A DNA stretch of 36,024 bases from contig PNIE01000005.1 in the NCBI GenBank assembly GCA_002877875.1, positions 1 through 36,024 on the forward strand, in the 5' to 3' direction. Shown here in pieces: positions 8,851 to 14,406 of the stretch (positions are counted from its first letter, which is position 1; every line of letters begins with the position of its first letter). Position numbers and translations under genes: made by a program. Origin of the DNA: Caldimicrobium thiodismutans (GTDB lineage Bacteria; Desulfobacterota; Thermodesulfobacteria; Thermodesulfobacteriales; Thermodesulfobacteriaceae). The notes below the pieces were generated by a model, which was not told the origin of the DNA, did no database searches, and worked only from the letters and a program-made list of their open reading frames with translations.

Positions 8851-8866
8851 TTTGCAATTCTGCAAA
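8851..8866. promoter_or_regulatory. Palindromic site 2, possible enhancer/operator
   Basis: TTTGCA-ATTC-TGCAAA repeats the core of site 1 including the same spacer, ATTC. The two copies share the 16-base core exactly. See site 1 for spacing and interpretation. Confidence 0.55.
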
Positions 8867-8907
8867 TTAAAGCTCCTAAATAGCAAGAAAAAATCATCAT
8901 CTATTTT

Positions 8908-8929
8908 GGGCATGATTTTTGAATATAAT
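8908..8929 (+). promoter_or_regulatory. Candidate promoter downstream of the paired palindromes
   Basis: Two overlapping readings are possible. TATAAT at 8924-8929 is a perfect sigma-70 -10 box but has no good -35 at 16-18 bp. GGGCATGATTTTTGA (8908-8922) resembles a sigma-54 promoter with GG and TTG at the right distance, but the -12 GC dinucleotide is GA, which would be weak. A start near 8936 would give about a 265-nt leader before the gene at 9202. Confidence 0.35.
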
Positions 8930-9027
8930 GATAACAAAAGGTGGTGCTAAAATTAAAGGCTTAGCCGAGAAAACCACAAACAAAGAAATCAAACATATAA
9001 GATTCTATAAATTATTTACTGGTTTTT

Positions 9028-9184
9028 ATGGTTTTCCAAATGAGCATTTATCCGTCTCGGGAAATATTAGGTAGTGAGATTTTAAAGAGGGTTTTATTTT
9101 CAAATAAATATTTTAGTAGTTGCAGGAGTTTTTATAGGTAGTCTTTTTTATTTGATATTTAAAAATCTTAAAAATCAAAAATAA
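9028..9184 (+). pseudogene. Possible frame-disrupted small membrane-protein gene in the intergenic region
   Basis: From ATG 9028 (or 9040) one frame reads MSIYPSREILGSEILKRV and then runs out at 9139-9141. The next frame, from the TTTT run at 9097-9100 on, reads QINILVVAGVFIGSLFY and ends at TAA 9182-9184 just before the ribosome site of the next gene. Removing one T would join them into a roughly 50-aa protein with one membrane helix. No ribosome site precedes either ATG. It could be a decayed gene, a slippery-site product or coincidence. Confidence 0.3.
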
Positions 9185-9201
9185 AAAAAGGAGGTGGGAT
9201 T

Positions 9202-9501
9202 ATGTTAGGAAAAGTTGATGTTAAGAGGGGTATTTACATTGGAACAGGGGCTGGTTTGATTCTCTTTGTACTACTTGGATTCTTTCCTAGTGCTATGGTG
9301 GGAGGATATGTGGGATTAAAACTTGCTGAGCTCATGGTGGGGCCTGGTAGCATGGGAGTTATTACGAGAGTTCTTACTGCTATAAGTATGATAGGAACTG
9401 TAATAGTCACAGCTGTAGCCTTCATTCTTGGTGGTGCTCTTGCTGGATATGTTATTTCTCAGAGGCTTGTAACAAGAGTAGAAGCAAAAGTTAAAGTTTA
9501 A
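9202..9501 (+). CDS. Small glycine-rich membrane protein, paralogue of the next gene
   Basis: 99 aa with AAGGAGGTGGG upstream. Segments IYIGTGAGLILFVLLGFFPSAM, MVGGYVGLKLAELMV and VIVTAVAFILGGALAGYVI make two to three membrane helices rich in Gly and Ala, followed by a basic tail. It aligns over its whole length with the 9599-9895 product: shared elements include LGF-PSA, GG--G-KLAEM/L and a central MI/MIL segment. No known family recognised. First gene of the run that leads into the NrfD module, so a membrane accessory role is plausible but unproven. Confidence 0.8.
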   Translation: MLGKVDVKRGIYIGTGAGLILFVLLGFFPSAMVGGYVGLKLAELMVGPGSMGVITRVLTAISMIGTVIVTAVAFILGGALAGYVISQRLVTRVEAKVKV

Positions 9502-9508
9502 ACTTAAA

Positions 9509-9575
9509 GAAGGAACTTCCCTTCCTACCCCATTCCCATTAGCTCCCAAAAAATATTGGTGAGGGAAGCTCCTTC
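9509..9575 (+). repeat. Large intercistronic inverted repeat between the two paralogues
   Basis: GAAGGAACTTCCCT (9509-9522) and AGGGAAGCTCCTTC (9562-9575) pair at 13 of 14 positions around a 39-nt loop. There is no U-tract after it, so it is not an ordinary terminator. It ends where the ribosome-site hairpin at 9575-9589 begins, so the two structures compete for base 9575. Confidence 0.6.
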
Positions 9576-9589
9576 CTCCATAAAGGAGG
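9575..9589 (+). promoter_or_regulatory. Hairpin sequestering the ribosome binding site of the 9599 gene
   Basis: CCTCC (9575-9579), loop ATAAA, GGAGG (9585-9589). The GGAGG is the Shine-Dalgarno of the gene starting at 9599 (to ATG 9599-9601), so this five-pair all-strong stem would hide it. Together with the larger repeat just upstream, this may set the relative output of the two paralogues. Confidence 0.4.
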
Positions 9590-9598
9590 TGATTCTTT

Positions 9599-9895
9599 AT
9601 GACTAGAAAGATTAAAAAGGGAGCTTTTATAGGTGCTTTTGTGGGATTGGTTATTTTTGTAATCCTTGGATTTTTACCTTCTGCTTACACCGGTGGTCTT
9701 ATTGGTTTTAAGCTTGCTGAGATGCTTTTTGGATCTCCTCTTGCCCCATCAACAGGTCCAAGAATCTTGGTTGGAATTTTAATGATTTTAAATGTGATTA
9801 TATCAGGTGCCTTTTTTATAGTTGCGGGAGCTATAGCAGGCTGGATGATAAGTACTCTTTTAGAAAAGAAAAAAATTAAAGAAAAAGTTTCTTAG
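9599..9895 (+). CDS. Small glycine-rich membrane protein, paralogue of the preceding gene
   Basis: 98 aa. A basic N-terminus (MTRKIKK) is followed by GAFIGAFVGLVIFVILGFLPSAY, GGLIGFKLAEMLF and IISGAFFIVAGAIAGWMI, i.e. two to three membrane helices, and a charged tail (LEKKKIKEK). It is a tandem duplicate of the 9202 gene, diverged mainly in the central loop (SPLAPSTGP against VGPGSMG). The ribosome site AAAGGAGGTG lies in a possible hairpin. Function unknown. Confidence 0.8.
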   Translation: MTRKIKKGAFIGAFVGLVIFVILGFLPSAYTGGLIGFKLAEMLFGSPLAPSTGPRILVGILMILNVIISGAFFIVAGAIAGWMISTLLEKKKIKEKVS

Positions 9896-9922
9896 GAAAA
9901 TATTTTTACAAGGAGGGGGTGT

Positions 9923-10273
9923 ATGAAATTCATAGTAAGCAGAACAAGGGTTCCTTTGTGGAGTAAGGGGAAACCCTGTGATGAGGCAGTCGAGGAAGAG
10001 TTAACTCCTCTTGATTATAGGATGGTTCCAAGTATACAGGAAGCTAAAAAGAAAATCTGGTTTAAGGAATGGTGGGAGGGAGGTGTTAATCATCGAGAAG
10101 AAAATGGAATGATTGTGTGCGAAAAGAAACAGAAGGAGAAAAACTGGGTGATTGAAATTAATACTCATGAAGATCTTATAAAGTTTCAAGAAAAGTATGG
10201 TGAGATTATGAATCTTGATAGCCCACCCTATAAAGAAGTTAAAAAAGAAATTCGTATATTGAGAGCAAAATAA
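9923..10273 (+). CDS. Uncharacterised 116-aa soluble protein
   Basis: AAGGAGGGGGTGT precedes the ATG. The protein has no membrane segment or signal peptide and is rich in Lys, Glu and Trp: MKFIVSRTRVPLW at the start, a central KKIWFKEWWEGGVNHRE and a WVIEINTHEDLIKFQEKYG segment near the end. I recall similar short proteins with the pattern 'KFIVSRT ... GxNHR ... IEINTLEELMEF..YG' scattered in bacteria and phages, all without a function. It lies 13 nt before the NrfD gene, in the same transcription unit. Confidence 0.8.
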   Translation: MKFIVSRTRVPLWSKGKPCDEAVEEELTPLDYRMVPSIQEAKKKIWFKEWWEGGVNHREENGMIVCEKKQKEKNWVIEINTHEDLIKFQEKYGEIMNLDSPPYKEVKKEIRILRAK

Positions 10274-10286
10274 AGGAGGGGGAGGT

Positions 10287-11522
10287 ATGAGTGAGAAAAA
10301 AAATCCAGTAGTTACAGAAGTTGAAGTAACAACCTTTTCTCAAATCTGGCTGACAAGTTTATTAGAGTTTTTATCAGGCACAAGGGCCTTTTATTTTTTA
10401 GTTGGTATAGCTGCTTTAGTAGTTCTTATAGCTGCTATGTTTGCTGTTAATGCAATGTATACAGGTTATCGCCATGCGTATGGCCTTACTAGAGAAATTC
10501 CCTGGGGAATTTTAATTTCAGGCTATGTATTTTTTGTGCTGACTTCATCAGGTTTATGTATAGTTTCATCTATAGGACATGTTTTTGGGGTTAAATCTTT
10601 CATGCCCATTGCTAAGAGATCTGTTTATTTATCTCTAGTAACTGTAGTGGCAGGATTTACGGTGATCTTTTTTGATTTAGAAAATCCTTTTAGACTTCTT
10701 ATATGGAATATTTTATCTCCTAATCTAACTTCTAATATATGGTGGATGGGAACTCTTTACGGAGCTTATTTATTTTTTATGGCCCTTGAATTTCTATTAT
10801 TACTTCTTGAAAAGCATAGATATGCTATGCTTTCTGGTCTTCTTGGTTTGATTTCTTTGATTGCTGAAGTTGCTGCTTCCAGTAATTTAGGGGCAGTTTT
10901 TGGAATGCTTCATGGAAGAGAATTTTGGTATGGACCTTATATACCAATTTACTTCATTGCCTCAGCTGCAGCCTCTGGGTGCACTGCCATCATCTTCTTC
11001 ACCTATCTTGGATATAAAATTACTGCAGAAAAAATGGACAGAGCTATGGAATTATCTTTACAGGCTGTAGGAAAAATCTGGGCTCTCTTTTTAGCAGTCC
11101 TTATGTTTTTTACTACTTGGAAAATAATAACAGGCTTTGTAGGCGGAGAAGGGAAAGTTCTTGCTTTAAAAGAATGGCTTACAGGTAAATATGCCCTTAA
11201 CTTTTGGCTCTTTGAAGTTGGTTTTGGACTTTTGATCCCCTTCTTTTTACTTCTAATTTCTGGTTTCAAAAATTTGAATCAAATGTTTGTGGCCTCAGTA
11301 TTTGCCTTTATCGGGATCTTCTTTATGAGAGTTGATCTTGTAGTAGTGGGACAGATTGTCTCTCACTATTTTGAATTTAAAGTTACAGATTTTCCAGTGA
11401 TTTTGAGTTATAAACCTAGTATTTATGAAATTATGATAATAGTTGGAGCCATAGCTTTCTGTATGATGGCCTTTTTAGTTGGGGAGAAAGTATTTAAGGG
11501 TCACAAGACAGAAATTCATTAA
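10287..11522 (+). CDS. NrfD/PsrC/HybB-type quinone-interacting integral membrane subunit
   Basis: 411 aa with about ten hydrophobic segments. The early part matches the HybB/NrfD pattern: YTGYRHAYGLTREIPWG after the first helix, SGLCIVSSIGHVFG, then FDLENPFRLLIWN. NrfD-type subunits oxidise or reduce menaquinone and pass electrons to a partner ferredoxin subunit; they carry no haem of their own. The partner gene follows after 15 nt (AAGGAGGAGGGGG), then a triheme cytochrome. No molybdopterin or hydrogenase catalytic subunit is linked, so this looks like a quinone:cytochrome electron-transfer complex; that role is inferred. Confidence 0.88.
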   Translation: MSEKKNPVVTEVEVTTFSQIWLTSLLEFLSGTRAFYFLVGIAALVVLIAAMFAVNAMYTGYRHAYGLTREIPWGILISGYVFFVLTSSGLCIVSSIGHVFGVKSFMPIAKRSVYLSLVTVVAGFTVIFFDLENPFRLLIWNILSPNLTSNIWWMGTLYGAYLFFMALEFLLLLLEKHRYAMLSGLLGLISLIAEVAASSNLGAVFGMLHGREFWYGPYIPIYFIASAAASGCTAIIFFTYLGYKITAEKMDRAMELSLQAVGKIWALFLAVLMFFTTWKIITGFVGGEGKVLALKEWLTGKYALNFWLFEVGFGLLIPFFLLLISGFKNLNQMFVASVFAFIGIFFMRVDLVVVGQIVSHYFEFKVTDFPVILSYKPSIYEIMIIVGAIAFCMMAFLVGEKVFKGHKTEIH

Positions 11523-11537
11523 GGAGGAGGGGGAAAT

Positions 11538-12296
11538 ATGTTCAAGGGAATAAAAGATTGGCTTTTAAATTTAAAAAACGAAGGAGTTGAAAAAGTTCCT
11601 GATGAGACAAAAAGAGAATTTTTAAAGATTGGCCTTATCATTACAGGAGTTTTTGCCGGAGGTAGCCTTTTTTCTGTAATATCAAGGGTTGCAGAAGGGC
11701 TAGCAAGCTCAGAGGAACTTCATAAGAGCTATCCTTATAAGCCGCATTACTCTATGGTTTTTAAAATTGATAGGTGTATAGACTGTGAACTCTGTATGGA
11801 GGCTTGCAGAAAAACCAATCATGTACCTGATTATGGTTGGAGGACTATGATTTTAAGGAGATATGATGAGAGTGCTCTTGATCAAAAAACCATGTTTATG
11901 CCCATTCTTTGCAATCACTGTAATAATCCTCCCTGCGTCAGGGCCTGTCCTACAAAAGCTACTTATAAAGATAAAAAAACAGGGATTGTAAGAATGGCCT
12001 ATGATAAGTGTATAGGATGTAAAACTTGTATGGTGGCCTGCCCTTATAATGTAAGATATTTTAATGAAGAAAAACATGCAGTGGATAAATGCGATTTTTG
12101 TTGGGAATCAAGACTTTCAAAGGGAATAACCATCACTGCTTGTGCAGAGGCCTGTCCAGCAGGTGTGCGAATTTTCGGTGATCTTTCTGATCCTGGTAGT
12201 GAGGTATATAAATTAGTCCATCAGCTTGCCAAACCTGTTTGGGTTTTAAAGCCAGAAACGGGTGCTAAACCCAATGTTTTTTATACTATTAGTTAG
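11538..12296 (+). CDS. HybA/NrfC-type ferredoxin subunit with four [4Fe-4S] motifs, probably Tat-exported
   Basis: 252 aa. Near the N-terminus KREFLKIG (25-32) precedes a hydrophobic stretch (IGLIITGVFAGGSLF), resembling a twin-arginine signal or anchor but with KR in place of RR. Four clusters are visible: CIDCELCMEAC (80-90); CNHCNNPPCVRAC (125-137) completed by C188-type cysteines further on; CIGCKTCMVAC (158-168); and CDFCWES...CAEAC (185-206). This is the layout of the electron-transfer subunits of DMSO reductase, NrfC and HybA. It would accept electrons from the NrfD subunit and hand them to the triheme cytochrome encoded 12 nt downstream. Confidence 0.9.
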   Translation: MFKGIKDWLLNLKNEGVEKVPDETKREFLKIGLIITGVFAGGSLFSVISRVAEGLASSEELHKSYPYKPHYSMVFKIDRCIDCELCMEACRKTNHVPDYGWRTMILRRYDESALDQKTMFMPILCNHCNNPPCVRACPTKATYKDKKTGIVRMAYDKCIGCKTCMVACPYNVRYFNEEKHAVDKCDFCWESRLSKGITITACAEACPAGVRIFGDLSDPGSEVYKLVHQLAKPVWVLKPETGAKPNVFYTIS

Positions 12297-12308
12297 GGGA
12301 GGAGAGGG

Positions 12309-12755
12309 ATGCGCAAAGTAAAAATCTTAATTGGGACCTTAATTCTTTTACTTAGCTTTACTGGAATAGCCTTTGTATCTGAAAAAAATAAGGGAGAAAG
12401 TGTAAAGCTTGAAGAGCCACAGGAGGTTATTTATTATGAATCAGAACAATTTGGAGGGCCTGAAATTGTTTATGTTAAACCAGTGAGAGGGGTTCTATTT
12501 AGTCATAAAAAACACGTAGGGGAGCTGGGTTTTCCCTGTGAATCCTGTCATAATTCCCTATTTGAGATGCAAGCTTTGAAATCTCAGGAAAATCCTGATT
12601 TTAAAATGGAGGCCCTTTATCAGGGGAAGTATTGTGGAGCTTGTCATAATGGCCAAGCGGCTTTTGCTTCAAATACCAAATGTGCCACTTGCCACATAGG
12701 GGTCAAAGGCTTAAAAGAGTACATGAGAAAACTTGCAAGTAAAGAAAAGAAGTAA
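12309..12755 (+). CDS. Periplasmic triheme c7-type cytochrome
   Basis: 148 aa. The signal peptide is MRKVKILIGTLILLLSFTGIAFVS (cleavage around residue 22-24). Three CXXCH motifs are present: CESCH (77-81), CGACH (109-113), CATCH (125-129). His66 and His69 in FSHKKH are likely distal ligands, giving bis-histidine haems as in c3/c7 cytochromes. The spacing and the FGGPEIVYVKPVRGVLFSHKKH stretch match the triheme c7-type domain family found next to NrfD/FeS modules in deltaproteobacteria-like bacteria. The C-terminal third of the decayed cytochrome on the opposite strand is homologous (SHTFH...CNICH..LFKM...YCFSCH). Last gene of the operon, followed by a terminator. Confidence 0.92.
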   Translation: MRKVKILIGTLILLLSFTGIAFVSEKNKGESVKLEEPQEVIYYESEQFGGPEIVYVKPVRGVLFSHKKHVGELGFPCESCHNSLFEMQALKSQENPDFKMEALYQGKYCGACHNGQAAFASNTKCATCHIGVKGLKEYMRKLASKEKK

Positions 12756-12760
12756 ATAAG

Positions 12761-12788
12761 AAAAAGGGGGCATTTAGCCCCCTTTTTT
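12761..12788. terminator. Intrinsic terminator after the triheme cytochrome gene
   Basis: AAAAAGGGGGC (12761-12771), loop ATTTA, GCCCCCTTTTTT. It has an A-run and a T-run on opposite sides, so it can stop transcription from both strands; the stop codon of the convergent pseudogene (12787-12789) abuts it. Confidence 0.93.
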
Positions 12789-13739
12789 ATCTACCCTTAT
12801 GGCAGATTTCATAATTGAAGTTAGTAGACTTATTTTCACCATGACAAGAAAAACAATAGTGATCAGTAAGGTGTGTGTCCATGGTAATTTCACTTGTGCC
12901 TGCTTTCATTTTAAAAAGTGAAGGATGACAGATATTACAATCAAACATCTGCACATGGAAAGTATGAGAGAATTTGGCTGGATTACCTCTTTTGGAAAGC
13001 CAGAGATCACTCATTCGAATAATCTCTTTATTTTTTTCATGACAACTTGAACAAACGCTCTCTCCCTTACAGATATTCTCTGAAGTTAATTGGATTAGTT
13101 CCCCTCTGGGCTACTCTTCTACGACAAAAAGAACAATGAATACTTGCCTTAATGTGTGAGGTATGTTTAGGATCTATAGGATTTCTTCTTACCTTATCTG
13201 TCATAATATCAATCATATTCTTAGAAAGCCGATAATTGGGATTTTTAACCGTATCCATAGGTCTAAAGGTGATTCCAAAAAAGGTCATTATTCTCTCTTT
13301 ACGGATTTTTTGATTATAATAATCTGTGTGACAGAAAAGACAGGATTCCATGGAGACAACTTTTGAGGCATAAATAGGATCATTAAAGGCCTTGTGAAGA
13401 ATTTTTAACATATGTTCCTGACCATGAAAGGCAAAATTAAAAGTATCCTTCAATCCCTTAAGCTTAGCTTTTATATAGTAGAAAAATCCTGGTCTTCCAT
13501 GGCAATCAAGGCAGGCTACATTATTTTGCGAGTGGATATTTTTACCCCAAGTAAAAACTTCTCCTAAGGGACCAGGCTCATTCCTAGGATGACATTTGGC
13601 ACAGAACTGGGGATTACTTGTAAAGTGAAGAACTTCAATATTAAGGTAAACAAACCCTACAAGAAAAAAACAAGAATTACTAAGGTTAAGAGTGGTTTTT
13701 GTTGAACAAAATCTTTAACCCTTGAGATAATACCCCCAT
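12787..13739 (-). pseudogene. Decayed membrane-anchored octaheme c-type cytochrome (NapC/NrfH-like N-terminus, c7-like C-terminus)
   Basis: Reading the minus strand from ATG 13739, three frames join to one multihaem protein of about 315 aa. Breaks are in single-base runs: G5 at 13733-13737, T7 at 13664-13670 and G4 at 13101-13104. The restored order is MGGIISRVKDFVQQKP, a membrane anchor (LLTLVILVFFLVGFVYL), then CAKCH, CLDCH, CLFCH, CSFCR, CSSCH, CNICH, CFSCH and YEICH. In the fourth site the haem ligand His is Arg (CGT for CAT, 13121-13123); in the eighth the first Cys is Tyr (TAT for TGT, 12811-12813). Frameshifts plus lost ligands make true decay far more likely than assembly error. The ORF-track entries 12787-13014 and 13067-13453 are pieces of this one gene. 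Confidence 0.9.
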
Positions 13740-14050
13740 TTCCTATAAGCTCCCTCTTTGAAAATATACAATATTAACTAAAAAGCTTTTTTTAGAAGAA
13801 AAATCCTTTTTGACAAGATATTTTGGAAAATTTTAAAAATTAAATACATAGAAAATCACACAAAATATGAAATTGAAAGCTGAAGTTTCTGCCCTAATTA
13901 AGCCAAGAATTGCCAAAGATAAAAGGAAGAAAGAGTAGAATTCTAAAAATTTTTTCATTCTTATAAAATATGGAGGCCTTCCCATCTTGACAGAATGAAA
14001 AAAAGCCTTAGTATTTTAAGTAAATACCAAAATAAAGAAAGGGAAAAAAT
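13740..14050. other. AT-rich intergenic region
   Basis: About 310 bases between the decayed cytochrome and the flgM promoter. Apart from the weak 41-aa ORF on the minus strand it holds a TTGACA at 13987-13992 with AGTATT 17 bp downstream, a possible sigma-70 promoter toward flgM, and another TTGACA at 13810-13815 without a good -10 box. I see no RNA gene or repeat. Confidence 0.4.
13833..13958 (-). CDS. Possible 41-aa hydrophobic peptide
   Basis: ATG at 13958 (minus) opens a frame reading MKKFLEFYSFFLLSLAILG, then IRAETSAFNFIFCVIFYVFNF and a TAA at 13833. The start looks like a signal peptide or first membrane helix. No convincing ribosome site lies at normal distance (AAGG is about 20 nt away). 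It sits upstream of the dead cytochrome on the same strand and may be another remnant. Confidence 0.22.
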   Translation of the reverse strand: MKKFLEFYSFFLLSLAILGLIRAETSAFNFIFCVIFYVFNF

Positions 14051-14077
14051 TAAAGGGGGGCGAAAAAGTGCCGATAA
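14051..14077 (+). promoter_or_regulatory. Sigma-28 (FliA) promoter of flgM
   Basis: TAAAGGGG (14051-14058), 11 bases, GCCGATAA (14070-14077). The -10 box is a perfect match to the flagellar sigma-28 consensus (TAAAGTTT-N11-GCCGATAA), and the -35 and spacing also fit. The predicted start near 14084 gives a short leader to the ATG at 14107. It shows that the ORF-track GTG start at 14068 lies inside the promoter and is wrong. Confidence 0.88.
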
Positions 14078-14106
14078 ATAAAATAAAAAACTTTGAGGGT
14101 ACATAT

Positions 14107-14406
14107 ATGAAAATCAACGAAATTACAGCCCAAAAAACAGGAATAACTAAAGAAAAAGAGGTTAGATCTGAAAGGGGAAAAATTAATGTCACTAATGAAA
14201 AAGAGCCTGTTAGAGCAGAGGATAGAGTAAGAATTTCAGCCAAAACTGTGGTGGAGAGTGCGAAGGCAAAGGCTTCTAATCTTCCTGAAGTCAGAGAAGA
14301 AAAGGTCGCTCAATTAAGAGAAAAAATTCAGAGCGGAACTTATCAGGTATCAAATAGAGAAATTGCGCGCGCTATGATTGGGACTCTTCTTTCTGAGCTT
14401 GCCTAA
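14107..14406 (+). CDS. flgM: FlgM, anti-sigma-28 factor
   Basis: FlgM binds FliA (sigma-28) and blocks late flagellar genes until the hook is finished and FlgM is exported. With the start at ATG 14107 (ribosome site GAGGG at 14095-14099) the protein is 99 aa, the usual length. It begins MKINEIT, has a low-complexity charged N-terminal half expected to be disordered, and the C-terminal sigma-binding part VREEKVAQLREKIQSGTYQVSNREIARAMIGTLLSEL, which fits the FlgM family closely. It is transcribed from a sigma-28 promoter, giving the known autoregulatory loop. No other flagellar gene is in the window. The stop overlaps the convergent downstream gene by 4 nt. Confidence 0.92.
   Translation: MKINEITAQKTGITKEKEVRSERGKINVTNEKEPVRAEDRVRISAKTVVESAKAKASNLPEVREEKVAQLREKIQSGTYQVSNREIARAMIGTLLSELA

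Noticed and set aside
8908-8922. A firm sigma-54 promoter call upstream of the NrfD operon
   Set aside because: The -24 GG and spacing fit but the -12 GC is GA, and a perfect TATAAT overlaps it; it is kept only as a candidate.
12787-13453. Two separate small cytochrome genes as given in the ORF track
   Set aside because: They read as successive parts of one octaheme protein interrupted by a frameshift at 13101-13104, with further coding sequence and two more frameshifts up to 13739.
12787-13739. Frameshifts caused by sequencing or assembly error
   Set aside because: All three are in homopolymers, so error is possible, but many longer A/T runs elsewhere keep their frames, and two independent missense changes also destroy haem ligands in this gene only.
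14068-14106. GTG start of flgM at 14068
   Set aside because: The GTG overlaps the -10 box of the sigma-28 promoter; ATG 14107 has a ribosome site and gives the usual FlgM N-terminus.
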